A stretch of DNA of 64,000 nt, from positions 868,001 through 932,000 of the forward strand of contig CAJQUN010000152.1 in assembly GCA_907163345.1 (NCBI GenBank), written 5' to 3'. A program made the translations under genes and the position numbers. Each line of letters begins with the position of its first letter. Position 1 is the stretch's first letter. The DNA comes from Haberlea rhodopensis (lineage: Eukaryota; Streptophyta; Magnoliopsida; Lamiales; Gesneriaceae). Under the pieces are notes generated by a model. That model did no database searches and was not told the origin of the DNA. It saw only the letters and a program-made list of their open reading frames with translations. Shown one piece after another: positions 10,490 through 22,330 of the stretch.

Positions 10490-12118
10490 TGTAAGGCCCT
10501 CACCGCCTTTAAACCAGTTTCGTGATAATATAAACATATTCATTATCTACTATAGATATTAGTCGATTAAGTATACAAACAGTTGTAGTATCTCATTACA
10601 TGCCATAACGAAATACAACTAGAGTACTTCTCAAAATATTCATGTCTTCTCAATTTCTCTAATTTACTACTCTATCATCATTGCATATGGACCCACAATT
10701 CTAGCTTCCCTCGCCCAAAAGAATCCCTACAACAACCCCTAAATAACCATGAACACCAGTGAAATATGTATTACATATCAACAAAATATACGAAATAAAT
10801 ATATTAATACAGTAGTTACAAAAACTCCCTGTATTTCATTCATATCTCATGTTAGCATGCTCAATCATAATATAATTTCTTTCAATTATATATGTTCATG
10901 ACATGTCAAAACCTCATCTCGATCTCAAACTCATTTCAATCTCATTCCACTGAATACCATTTCCTCATCACTTTCCATTGGTTGCGTATAATATCATTAC
11001 TCTTTATATGAGTAGCACATATAAAATTGCTATTACGCTCCATGTGATCCCATCATATGAGTAGCCATGTATATTGCATTTCAACTCCACATAAGAGTCT
11101 CAGATTTATATTGCTGCACGTCTCTCATCAATACACAATCAGGCATCAATGCGTTAGTATTCACCAATCCACTTCATACATAATCACAATAATGTATGAA
11201 TGAAAAACATAAGTGTTCGTACGTCCCACGTACCTGATAATATCCAAAATAGATAGAGCTACCACCATGAAGAAACCTTCACCCCGTTCGATGTCCTATG
11301 TGACGGCTCTACACACATAGAAGATATTAGTATCATACTATTTTAATATCTAATCATCAACATTCTTCATCTAATTTATGATGCAAATATACAATATCAT
11401 ACACTTCTCCATGAAACAAATCGAAAATAACAAGAAGTTGGACCTATTTTTACGCCTACCGATCAATCGGTGATAACCACCGATCAATCGCTAAGCATTC
11501 CGCGATAGATCACCCAACTTGCTCAATCCATCGCCATGCAGAATTTTTTATCAACTTTGACCGATCGATCGGTGAGCCCTGTATCTCGCAATTTCGCAAT
11601 TTTTATCATTTTTCAACCTCTTCCACCTCTACCAACAAATACATCACCCCATACTTCACTCCATTTAACCACAACACATCCAAACATCCTCATCCAACTT
11701 CTTGCTTCATATTACAACTTATTTCAACACAATTCATTCTCAATCATAACATTTAGAAACAAAAATATTCCAAGAACAAATACCACACAAAACTCCTTTA
11801 AATTCAACAAGAAAGCAAGAATTTGATGTAATTAACTTACCCCAACACTTACTTAAGCTTTCTATAAGAATTTCTTTGACAATTTAGAAATAAGTTCAAG
11901 AGGTGGAAGAGAAATTTTTTTGAAGAGATAAGAACATTTGACTTTCAGATTTTAAAGAATCATATTTGCAAGTCAATCCCTCAAATTTCATCATTTCCCA
12001 AATTATACCCCCAATTGCAAGTTAAGCCTTTTCAAGGTCCTAATTGCAAAATTTGTTACCCTCTCTTTTCTTATTAACTTTTCATCTCATTACCCATGAT
12101 GGAATATGGGATATCACA
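10490..12118 (-). repeat. 5' LTR of the Gypsy element
   Basis: The LTR is 1629 bp. On the minus strand it starts TGTGATATCCC and ends GGGCCTTACA. It is shorter than the 3' LTR because of deletions near its start and around 11540-11575. It keeps mutated versions of the GATCGATC palindromes (11459-11575). Confidence 0.9.
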
Positions 12119-12123
12119 AATAT

Positions 12124-12370
12124 TATCTTTTCCGACTGAAATAGGTTTGAACAAATCCATTTCAGATGCTTTCTTCATTAGTCCGTTCAATCCCTCCGAG
12201 GCTATGAGAAATAGGAAAGGAGATAGCGGATCACCTTGGCGCAGACCTTTTTCTAACTGAAATTCTGTCGTGGGGCTAAAGTCGAAGAGATGCATTCGTT
12301 AATCCAACGACAACATTTACGGTCGAAGTTCACTGATTCCATCATTTCCTAGATGGAGAAAACGATAAGA
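12124..12370 (-). pseudogene. LINE reverse transcriptase fragment, upstream part
   Basis: The minus-strand peptide has EFQLEKGLRQGDPLSPFLFL, the RT QGDPLSP box. Upstream in another frame is CCRWINECISST, and the fragment ends ISVGKDNI at the Gypsy target duplication. It joins in frame to the fragment ending at 3594. It is a plant L1-type LINE ORF2 remnant, frameshifted near 12296. Confidence 0.87.
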
Positions 12371-13883
12371 GGAAATTTACTACTAGTAGTAGTTTTTTTA
12401 AATCCGGAGGTCTACACGGACTCGAACTCGAGATTTATGCCGAAGTTAGGACTTTGGGTAATTTGGCAAACAACCCCATAGGTTTTTTTAGAAATAAACT
12501 ATGATTTCGTTAATCAGCACAAACGTTCATCATGTACAATATTATGAACGTAAACTGGGTAATTTGTTGAACCCTCAGGAAAAATTACAATATTTTTTGC
12601 TAGATGGTCCGCTGCTTTATAGGTTTAAAGAAGGGCATCTTACGATTTTAAAACTACACAATAATAATTCTTAAAATATTAATAAAGAATATTATTTTAA
12701 AAAATAATTTTGAGATTGACTAGAATAATGAAATTCTCATTTAGTAACATATGAATTGCTAAAACTATACGAGTCTCTTGAAAAGGCTATGTAACTTTTG
12801 TGCATTAAAGTAAAGATTATAAATAATATTTTATTTTAGTTTGTTAAGAATTGATTGAGGTTTTATAAATGTTTAGAAAAATCAACAAGTATGACATAAA
12901 CTATAGTTTAAATTGATCATAGGGACCGACACTTTATTAAAATTTATTGTATTTGACATTCGTAGTTGTTGTTTAAAAGTCTCTATGTGGATCCCCCTTT
13001 TTTATTAGTGTAGGATGGTTGTATCTGATGCATACTTCCTTTAATTGGGTATAACATTATATTTAATTGTGTTACTTTTGTTGAAATCTGTGCACGACTA
13101 TGTCGTTGTTCATATGTATCAAGTTCCTTTTGTTTGTCAAACTTCATATTCCTACTAAATAGTGTTAGACATGAAAATGACAACTTGCCTGTAAAAGTCA
13201 CGTCACTTGACGTTGTTCTAATATCGTTATTTACCTCCCTCCATATAGCTCAATACGACCCTAAGATAAACCCAAAGACCACAATCGACGTCTTCTACCG
13301 TGAGTGAGCAAAATCATAGGAAAAACATGAAAAACACATTTTTCAAAACAAGACAGAGTCTGCTGATAGTTTAAAAGAGGTGCCAAGATCCAATATATAG
13401 AAGAAAAGCAACAGTCCAAGAGTGAAAAAGCCATGCTAATGTTTTAAAGACATTAATTAATATAAATAAGTACGGAATTATTGAAAATAATATGTAGGGT
13501 ACACACTTAATTGAGGATTTAACAGAAATTAAAATAATTATTTGAGTTTTAAAGATTAAAACTGTAACACCTTTTACTGGGAATCGAAAATGATCTTTAT
13601 CATCCTCGAAATAATCAGAAGTTCTCAAAATTCGTACGACAAATAATAAAGCTCGTGGAAGGATGAGAATTATTAGTTGTTCTTATCAAATATAGCTGCA
13701 ATGTCTTAATCATGAGTATGATTGGTTCGATTATATGATTTAAATTTTATATTCGACTAGTAAAAAAGTTTAGAGTAAGGGTCATTCATTTTGAACTCAT
13801 CTTATATTAACATCTATATATAAGCTAATGTCCAAATCAATATTGATGAAATATAGCGACACAACATGAATACTGATCTCGGG
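12371..13883. other. Repeat-derived intergenic region, no gene seen
   Basis: AT-rich sequence with only short random open frames. A tRNA B-box-like GAGTTCGAGTCCG on the minus strand at about 12420-12435 hints at a short SINE remnant next to the LINE. Nothing else is recognisable. Confidence 0.6.
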
Positions 13884-13888
13884 TGAAC

Positions 13889-14433
13889 TGTTGTTAAAAT
13901 TTCTCTCAAAGTGTATCTCAGGAATTTAGTAACAAATAACAAAGGCTTCAAGTTTTATGTCTATGTGAGATTTGTAATCCCCGTCCTTAAGATAATATTG
14001 TCCAGCTATGGTGCTAACGGTTTGCTATGTCAATTTGTCTCCCAAGATACAACGACTATGACTTGTGATAGGAGCACTCCAAATCACAAGTCCTCAAACA
14101 ATAAAGATTCAAAGCACTCAAAAAATAAACTTGATGAACAAACAAATGCTCTCAATTTAATCTTTTTGTATGATGTAGATTTCGAAATATTCTTTTATCA
14201 AGTGAGGGATATGTTATATATATAGTGATCCAAAAAACAAGTCCAAATGGACACCTTTTGGAGGCACTGTATCGCGAAAAATTGCATCAAACGTGAACGG
14301 ACATACCATTTCAAGCAAAAGAAACAGGGCTCGATCGATCGAGCTCCTGTAGCAAATGAAAAGAAAGTTTCGGCGAGCTCGATCGATCGAGCTCATATTT
14401 TTTCCTTTCATTTAATTCATTTTTCTTCCTACA
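13889..14433 (-). repeat. 3' LTR of the minus-strand Copia
   Basis: It is near-identical to 22354-22894. It holds two CTCGATCGATCGAG-type palindromes (14331-14395) and, downstream on the minus strand, a TATATATA box near 14213-14225. Confidence 0.9.
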
Positions 14434-14442
14434 ATCCCCCAC

Positions 14443-16690
14443 ATGAATTAAATTAATGCGTGTATGCAATTGAGTGCTTTGACGAACTATTATGGCATCT
14501 GGAGAGATAGCTTGCGGCTTTGAATCTTCCATAGTAGTATTCAATCGGATTTACTTAACTTAATAGTGAACTTTATAGTCTTGAACTATTTAGTCGTTGG
14601 TGTAAACCAAGACAATTGAACCCACACCATAATAATTCTAACCTTCGTATTGGTTTCTAACGGTTGTGTCCATTCCGGCCTTGGACCACGCTTGGTTTCA
14701 TAAGTGCTTTTCATCTTTGAAGCGGTCACACTTCACACTCACGTAGGTGATCTCGTAGAAGAAAGTCCCCATATACTCCAACATATTCTTATATGTCTTA
14801 GGAATCATTAAAGGCCTTTCGCCTATCCTCGTACCCCTTTTGCAGGCTACACCCCTTTATCATAGGAATGGGTTGGAGATTGATCTCCAGGTATTTATAC
14901 AATCTCTTAATTTAGTTGTCCCTTTTGAACCTAGATCATGGGATCTCCAGTCAACAAGGTTGGCTATCCACTATGAGATTTCGATTGTAGGGTTTTAATC
15001 TCATTGCCCTCGATAAACTTCCACATGATCTCTCGATTAACCAATTTATATGTGGATCCGCGGTTTCACATAATCACTCGTATTTTGTGATATGACATTA
15101 GTGCAACACATTTTAGTTGCATGCACATGATTTTTCTCTAACATAAAGCCACTCGGCTGAAGAAGCTTTATATGTTTTGCATAGAGAATTTTTCACAACA
15201 GTACATTTTCAGTTTTTGGTAATCACATTACCTCCTTTGCATTATTTTATCCTTTTAGAATATTTCCATCATCGAATTTTAAGCGTCATTAACGCGTTAT
15301 TTCTTATAAAATTCGAGACTAGAGGAAATACTCAACTTTAATTCACAATTCATTATTAAGCGCATAGATTCTTAAAAAATTACCAGTTCAAGATTCTAGT
15401 GCTTGTAAACTTGAAATTTAAGAGCAAAGCTTAAAATTTGAAACTCGAATTAATCCTTGAGATTTCATTCTTCAAATGTCTTGGAAACTTTGCTTCCAAG
15501 CATTGTTCTTGATGCACAACATTTTTTCTTTGTTACTTGATGATTTCTAAATTGCTTCTCCAAGCATATCATCAATACACAAGCATACATATACTTAGGA
15601 GAGTACACATTTATCACACTCGTTGATCTATTTGACAACATTATTTGTCAAACTCTTCATGTCACTTATTTGACGTTTATTATGACTTCATTTTAGCTTC
15701 ATATTTCTAGTTTAGCAAGTACCCCCACATTTCAAATATTGTAGGAAACTCTTTTTTCCATCAATCACAAGGTTTTTCATCATTGCCTAAATGTGGTACT
15801 TAGTCTGTGATTGAATCCTGGAATTGCAACCCCCCACAACTTCGGGTAGTAACGAAGTGCACTGGCGTTCAAACTTTCGTGTTTCAAGTTCTAAGCGTAA
15901 TCGTCTTACAAATCCAAATTCAAGTTTTTATTTCTTGAAAATTTCGGATTTAAGCGTACTTGTTTACAAAAGTTGAAACTTGGATAATATTCTCAAACTC
16001 GGTTCACAATTTGCAATTTAAGCGTACTAACTTAGAAAACTTGAATTCAAGATTTAAATCTTGCAAATTCATGTTATAAGTATACTAGCTTAGAAATTCA
16101 AAATGAACCAATTTGAGATATTACAATGCCTAGTCAAAATTTGTGGCTTCGATTTATCACTTGTGTTTTAAGCGTACAAAGCTTATAAACTCGAATTCAA
16201 GATTTTATAGTCTTGCACATTCAAGCTTAAGCGTCAAATTCTTAGAAAACACAAGTATAATATACTAACAATTTGCAATAGCAAAACTCATTTGCTAAAT
16301 TTTATTGCAATCTAATTGGCCTCGTTTTTGCTTCATAACAAAAATTTTTATCATGTGCAAATATTGATAAAGTAACAAAATACTTTTCTCACATCTCTAG
16401 TTTGCACAATATTTTCATCACAAACATCAATGTGAGTTAACTCTAGAGACGTTACGATTGTTCTAACAAATGAATGATGATTTTGTTAACTTAGTGCCCA
16501 CACAAGCAATAGATTTAACATTACAATTTGTGATGTGAACTATAGTTTAAATGATCATAACAATCATGACACAAACCATAAGATTCAATACAAGAAGTAA
16601 TAAAATAAATTTTATTGCTTTAAACAAATATCGTCATTACATTTATTTAGAATCACTTCATTCTTGGAGTTTACAACTTTCAAAGATACA
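14443..16690 (-). pseudogene. Copia pol remnant and 3' non-coding region
   Basis: No open frame of note. 14460-15060 is homologous, inverted, to 47880-48400, the region between pol and 3' LTR of the related element. About 15360-16260 is a degenerate array of AT-rich ~60-80-bp units sharing TTAAGCGTACT...CTTAGAAA. Near 16400-16450 the minus strand matches the start of the Copia integrase region of the related copy (HIDVCD-like). RT and RNase H are not detectable. Confidence 0.7.
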
Positions 16691-16698
16691 CAGTCTAA

Positions 16699-17133
16699 TT
16701 AAGCGGTAAGCGCTAGATCATCCAAATCATTTGAGAGACGATCTTCTTCGGTTACATTTACTTGATCAATAGCCTTCCCACGATCGTCTTTATTGCGACA
16801 ATCCTTCGCCATGTGATTGGGTTTTCCACATTTGTAGCACTTGCCTTTGAACTTCTTCGCATTTCCAAATTTGGAGGCCATGCCGTCAAACTTACGCTTT
16901 GTTCCGACGAGTTTTTCCACTAAGTTCACTCGTGTTTCATGTTGGTGTCAATTTTTCTTCCTTTCAGAAATTTTGTTGTCCACTTCGATTCTCAACCGAA
17001 CCACAAGGTCTTCAATATTCATATCTTTTCGTTTGTGCTTGAGATAATTATTGAAGTCCTTCTATGACGGAGGCAACTTCTCAATCATTGCGGCCACTTG
17101 GAATGAATCACTTAGAACCATTCCCTCAGCATG
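16699..17133 (-). pseudogene. Copia gag, C-terminal half with zinc knuckle
   Basis: Minus-strand frames read HAEGMVLSDSFQVAAMIEKL, then LRIEVDNKISERK, then NLVEKLVGTKRKFDG. A zinc knuckle CYKCGKPNHMAKDC follows, and the frame ends in SNDLDDLALTA with a stop at 16699. This is the second half of the gag whose first half is at 21963-22330. The Athila-like element and a small deletion separate them. Confidence 0.87.
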
Positions 17134-17172
17134 AACCCCCTAAACTTAAACTTTTGCTAGTCCCGAGCAAAA

Positions 17173-18998
17173 TAGAAATGGAAAAAGACTAAGAAATAAA
17201 AGAAATAAAGAAAACACACGACTAACGCAAGTCATGAAATGTTATAATTGCAAATTGGCCTCGAAGATCAATGGTCTAAAAATTTCACGTCAAGTATGCA
17301 TATCACTTCTACTCAAGAGTTCTCAAGTGTGTGTGTGTGTTACCACTTCCATTTAACCATTAACTCAAAGCAATCTTTACGCACACAAATCAATAGGACT
17401 TGACAAGGTGTAGGTTCAATTGCATTGTTCATAAAAGGATATAGCTTTGAGAAACAATGAACAATGCATAAAATCACGGCAATGAGACGAGTGTGTGTGA
17501 ATGTCAAAACCATATGCATTACAAGTGTTTCTCGAGAGTCCATAGGCTTACAATTCGTAACATTCTCCACTAGTATATTAGATGAATGTGGCTTGGTCAA
17601 TAGGTCTTAATAGGCTTGTAATGTTAGGCCTTGGCTCATGGCTTCAATAAAAAGATTGGATATTCAAAGCAAGAGAGTAAGTCGTATATGACCGTTTTGC
17701 GCACTCTCATCTCAATTTTCAACTTCTCTTATTGACGATTCATCATTTTTTTTTTCACATTTTGGATTCACCCTCTTTTCTCATCCGCCTCACCATTCAC
17801 CTCATTATTTTTCTCATTCTTTTAATCACTTATTTCTTCACCTCTTCAACATTTTTCTATGCATCCTTGCCCTTTTTTTCATTATTATCCCCTTTCTATT
17901 TTTTCAATGAGGAACATGGGGGATATTTGAAATTTTAAAGTGCAATACGGGTCTTACTCACTTGAGGGTAGAAAATAGTGTATAAGCTTTCAACAAGGTG
18001 GTCGATGTGGGATTTTGAAATGATGCCGAATGGAGGTTATTATGTGCCTAAGCACATGCCATTCGGATTTCATTAAGCTCAAAAGGGTAGCTAGGGATAA
18101 AAAATGATGTATTTCGGTGGATTCAAAGGCTCAAACGAATCAAAAATTGCCTAAATCATTCGTAAGCCACATAACATCCGTATTTCGCCTCAAAGGGTAC
18201 TAAAGCAAGTTCTAGACTACTCTCAATTCACAAATAACTTATATGATTTGACCAATGTGCTCAAATGGTATCTCAAAACCAAGGTAATATAAGAAAGAAA
18301 TTTGAACGAGATTCTAAAACATAATGCAACAATTCAATCCTCATTCTTTTACATTTAAGCTCAAAGGGCTATTATGGTAAATTTATATCAATGAATAAAG
18401 GCCAAAATTATCAAGAATCGCCTATATCATATTTGTGTTCATTCAAATCAACTTTAATTAGTCAAATGGTCATGGTCTCTAGTGCATGAATGTGAGAAAC
18501 TCAAGAGCAAAGTGAACAAAAAGTTTTAAAAATTTTCACAAATAAGCTCAATTCTTCATCATCGGCCTTCACAATTACTTCAATTCACGACTTATGACAC
18601 AAAAAGAAAAAAGAAAAAGACTAAAAAAAACAAAACACAACACACATAGGAATCCAGGAAACAAAACATCTTCAATGTTTAAACACCCCCCAAACTTAAA
18701 ATCGTGCATTGTCCTCAATGTACCATACAACGTATAAAATAAGGGACAACACACCAACCTGCGACGACGATCGTCAGTAATCGTCGCCCATCTCATGCTC
18801 ATGGGTATGGTGAGAAGATGATGATAGGGACCTCCGCATCAGTATAGACCCTGCAATGGGAAAAATAATGATCAATCAGCTATGAATAAGACATGCTACT
18901 AAAATGCAATACTAAAATTAAAAACTGAAATAAAATAAAAAGGATACAAGGCTTGGGTTGCCTCCCAAGAAGCGCTTTGTTTAAAGTCGTCAGCCAGA
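17173..18998 (-). other. Non-coding internal region of the Athila-like element
   Basis: No gene. It holds a short (GT)n run at 17327-17340, AT-rich spacer and the conserved Athila non-coding blocks. This is where pol would lie in an autonomous relative. Confidence 0.7.
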
Positions 18999-20357
18999 CT
19001 ATGCGAAGCAACCATCAAATAGCGGCTTCCGCCCATAGTAAGTATCATATGACACTACATGTGGGTCTTGGTTGTGTATGCCCTCTAGCTTGGCAAGATA
19101 CTGACAATTAACGCTCGTCGCTCCAACAACGTCTTTCGAAAATTGATAAGCATGGGAGAAAGATTCTAAGCTTGGCTTCATCTCGTGGAGGACGTAATAT
19201 GGTGAAGTTGGCATCAATGGGAAGAACGGATCCACATATGGCATATAGGACATCACCATCGATGAGTGCTCCTCACTATTTTCAAAAATATGCTCATCTT
19301 CCAACGTCACGCTAGGCTCATCTTGACACGGGAATTCATCAGATAACTCTTCCACAGTAGGCTCAACCACTTGAAAATGCTCATATTCCCTTGAATCTTC
19401 CGCATGAGTAGGATCACTCTCCCAAACTTGGTTGGTTGGGTTCACTTCGGTGTTGCTAGGAAATGATCCTCTTTGTTGGTTGTTCATGGCATTAGCAAGC
19501 TGCCCAATTTGCACCTCAAGAGACTTCATTGTAGCACCCATGTTGTTAATGTGACCCTCAATCGTATCAAGCCTCGACTCATTCTTGTCAAGCCTCAATG
19601 TCGAACTTTGAACAAAAGTATTCACCAAATCTTCAAGTGAAGGTTTACCTTCATTCTTTTGTGGAGCATATCTAGGCTCATCTTGACACGGGAATTCATC
19701 AGATAACTCTTCCACAGTAGGCTCAACCACTTGGAAATGCTCATATTCCCTTGAGTCTTCCGCATGAGTAGGATCACTCTCCCAAACTTGGTTGGTTGAA
19801 TGATCATCATCATGTGACCACACCTGGTTTGTCACCCCTTGATTATATCTCATCTCAACCTCTTTGCATCTCGCTGCAAATGTCTCTATCAGCTGCTCAA
19901 GGCTACTTCTGGTGGCATTTTCGATCTTTGGTTCAAATGATGGCCAGAATTTGCGCAAAATATCCTCCAACCGAGAGACTTTATCAGAACTATACTCATC
20001 CTCTGCTTGATGATCGAATGGTTGGTGTGTAAAATGAGGGTAATGATGCCCTGGTGGATATTGGTGACTCCAACCCAGCAGTGAAGGATCATAATGCCAC
20101 TGATAGTCGAAATTCGCCATATGGTTATACAGGTGCACCCTGTCATCATCTATACCATATATGGGACGACCAACTGCCAAAGCTCCATTAAATACCCATT
20201 CTCGTGTGTTTGCATCCAATCCAATATAGAAAGATGGAAGAGGAGCGTAGTTTGAAAAGTCGTGGTTGAATCTGTCCCAAGCTGCATAGAATGGTTCATA
20301 CGGTTGTTGGGCAAAGCTTGTGGAAACTTGCTGATGAAACATCTCCAAGTACCTCAC
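18999..20357 (-). CDS. Athila-like Gag protein of a non-autonomous Gypsy element
   Basis: A 452-residue open frame on the minus strand starts ~100 bases inside the PBS. The segment EPFYAAWDRFNHDF...FYIGLDANTREWV resembles the Gag core of Athila elements (aromatic FYxAWxRF, then FYxGL). The later block SLEVQIGQLANAMNNQQRGS followed by FPSNTEVNP is the conserved Athila Gag linker, preceded by a coiled-coil-like stretch (LDKNESRLDTIEGHINNMG). A 41-residue block (NQVWESDPTHAEDSREYEHF onward) occurs twice, from a ~125-bp DNA duplication. It is intact over its length with no protease or RT after it. It is probably a particle-forming protein or relic; the degree of function is unknown. Confidence 0.75.
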   Translation of the reverse strand: MRYLEMFHQQVSTSFAQQPYEPFYAAWDRFNHDFSNYAPLPSFYIGLDANTREWVFNGALAVGRPIYGIDDDRVHLYNHMANFDYQWHYDPSLLGWSHQYPPGHHYPHFTHQPFDHQAEDEYSSDKVSRLEDILRKFWPSFEPKIENATRSSLEQLIETFAARCKEVEMRYNQGVTNQVWSHDDDHSTNQVWESDPTHAEDSREYEHFQVVEPTVEELSDEFPCQDEPRYAPQKNEGKPSLEDLVNTFVQSSTLRLDKNESRLDTIEGHINNMGATMKSLEVQIGQLANAMNNQQRGSFPSNTEVNPTNQVWESDPTHAEDSREYEHFQVVEPTVEELSDEFPCQDEPSVTLEDEHIFENSEEHSSMVMSYMPYVDPFFPLMPTSPYYVLHEMKPSLESFSHAYQFSKDVVGATSVNCQYLAKLEGIHNQDPHVVSYDTYYGRKPLFDGCFA

Positions 20358-20458
20358 AAGAAAAACATCAAAAAAGAATAAAAATAAAACAAAAAATAAA
20401 ATTCTAAATTAAAATCAAGACTACTTGGTAACAGTATCAGTAAACAAAATTATATCAA

Positions 20459-20476
20459 TCCCCGGCAACGGCGCCA
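20459..20476 (-). promoter_or_regulatory. Athila-type primer-binding site
   Basis: Minus-strand TGGCGCCGTTGCCGGGGA begins six bases inside the LTR. This sequence is the hallmark primer site of Athila-group Gypsy elements. Confidence 0.88.
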
Positions 20477-20482
20477 AAAACT

Positions 20483-21962
20483 TGATGCGTGTGAACGTAC
20501 CGCAAGTGTACGGTGTCAAGTTTTAGTATAGAATTTTAAAATACGGATGTCGAACCCACAGGGATTGAACATTAAGTTACACCAAGTACTGTAATTAGAA
20601 TAGTCTCGACTTTATTTAGACAATCGAGAGCATAATTATTATATTAATCTACCAAATAAAATAAAAGATTAACAAGATGGTAATTTAAGTGGAGAAAATC
20701 AATGAGAACGGATTCTAGAGGTTCGACTTCACTCAACTATCCATTATGTCGTGTTTTCCTAGTTTACTAGCCGAGAATTCTTATTTGTTTATACTCCCCC
20801 TCCCGGGTGTTAACCAGAAGTAATTATCTAACATTAATCTTGATATCCCTATCTAAGATTAATTATCAAACAATTGTAAAAGCGCAGGAATTCCTTTGAC
20901 GACTTCTATGGAGTTATAGGCCTTCCGAACAATATAACTACCACGATACGAATTCCTTCTTTCCTATTCACAACCCCCTCTCCCGAGTGATAGATCATGA
21001 ATATGGAATCATTCAATCCATGGCCAGTAGATTAAAAGCATTAAGAACAGGAAAACATAAATAAACCATATGAAAAACCAATGACATAGTTTCAAGTCAA
21101 GATCCGTCTAACCCTAGAATAATAAATTAGTTCATGAATACATTAAATAAACACATAGACATGTTCTTAATCATCATAAACATAAGGGAATAGATAATCA
21201 AACGAATTGGATGATGGCCCTCCGTCCCCGGTAGTCGCCGTCTTCTTCTCCGTCGTCAAAATCTATATCCTTCGGTGTAAGCGCACCGCCTCGATCGATC
21301 TCCTCCTCTTTTCTGAATTTCCCTTGGTTGTTTACTGCTCTCGCCTCCTCTTGTTCTTCAACCCTAGCCTCCTTCTCTCCAAAAATATGTCTAGGTATGA
21401 ATTATCATGAATCCATCCCGTTTGTGCCTTTTTTCCTTCCTTTAAACTCCCGTGCATCAATTAAGGAAAGCAGTCCAAAATTACCAAAATTCATCAGGCG
21501 TAATGACGCCTCCGAAGTGGCGTAGTTACGCCTGTCGACGTGTCAACAAATCTGGCTTCCCGCGTGATAGGCGTAATTACGCCTCCAATGAGGCGTAATT
21601 ACGCCTGTTGAAATTCTTTCAAAAATCAAATGCCGTGACTTAGGCGTAGCTACGCCTACAAACAGGCGTAGTTACGCCTCAAGACACTCTCCAAATAATG
21701 ATTTGCCGTGGGTTAGGCGTAGGCGTCTTTACGCCTCAAGGTAGGCGTCTTTACGCCTGTTGCCATGATTGATAGTGTAGATTTTTGGCTTCAATTCATC
21801 CGTTCCTTCCGTCATTTGCACCCTTTTAGTCCACAAAACATGTAATTACCTGGATTCCTGCAAAACAACACAAAACAAAACCAAAAGTGTAATTCTGATC
21901 GAAACCTAACACTAAACCATGCAAAATAAGAGGAAATATAAGTGTATAAAATACACTTATCA
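20483..21962 (-). repeat. 5' LTR of the Athila-like element
   Basis: The LTR is 1480 bp. On the minus strand it begins TGATAAGTGTATTTTATACA (itself a small inverted repeat) and ends CACACGCATCA. Between 21497 and 21760 it carries eight GGCGTnnnnACGCC palindromes arranged as four pairs. Confidence 0.85.
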
Positions 21963-22330
21963 AATCCCCCAACGATGAATTTCTTCATGTCGGCATCCTC
22001 GGATGTATACTTTTTTCTCCAGCGATGCCAAAGTTCCTTCGCTGTTTTCACAAGACAATAAACGTTATATAATTTATTGTCTAACCCATTTAGGATATAG
22101 TTCTTGAATAGGAAGTCGCTTTGATTCCATGCATCAAGTGCCGCCCTCTTTTGGGTGCCAGTCTCTCATTATTCAACCGTAGGAGCCTTCACGGCTAAGA
22201 ACCTTGCCAAACTTAGCTTGTTAAAGAAAATAGCATCTTTTGTTGCCACCGCTTGAAGTCATTCCCATTGAACTTTTCAGGCCTTTCACCCTGATTAACA
22301 GGAGTCGTTGTTGCACTCGAAGAAGCAATT
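21963..22330 (-). pseudogene. Copia gag, N-terminal part
   Basis: Minus-strand frames read TPVNQGERPEKFNGNDFKRW, LARFLAVKAPTVE, then YILNGLDNKLYNVYCLVKTA and KELWHRWRKKYTSEDADMKK. This is the UBN2-type start of Copia Gag. The usual ATG is ATT here. The frame is broken near 22170 and cut at 21962 by the Athila-like LTR. Confidence 0.87.

Larger units (their letters stand above)
3600..12118 (-). mobile_element. Gypsy LTR retrotransposon (chromovirus type), decayed
   Basis: A full-length element reads on the minus strand: 5' LTR 10490-12118, PBS, gag, protease, RT, RNase H, integrase, chromodomain-like tail, 3' LTR 3600-5365. A 5-bp target duplication AATAT flanks it (3595-3599 and 12119-12123). 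Skipping the element restores an open LINE RT frame across the FADD motif, which independently confirms both ends. Numerous stops and frameshifts make it non-functional. The integrase C-terminus is further split by a TRIM. Confidence 0.93.
17134..21962 (-). mobile_element. Athila-like Gypsy element, gag-only, lacking its 3' LTR
   Basis: Minus-strand order is LTR (20483-21962), PBS of the GGCGCCGTTGCCGGGGA type, a gag frame, then non-coding sequence with the conserved Athila blocks GCGCTTCTTGGGAGGCAACC (about 18955-18975) and AAGTTTGGGGGG (about 18684-18697). A second, TTTGCTCGGGACTAGCAAA plus an AAGTTTAGGGGG tract, is at 17134-17172. No pol is present. The expected 3' LTR is absent: the polypurine block runs straight into Copia gag at 17133. 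A stretch of Copia gag is also missing there, so a deletion removed both. Confidence 0.85.

Noticed and set aside
14331..14395. GATCGATC motifs as a CRISPR-like array
   Set aside because: The units are palindromes within LTRs of a plant genome, with no spacers of constant length and no cas genes.
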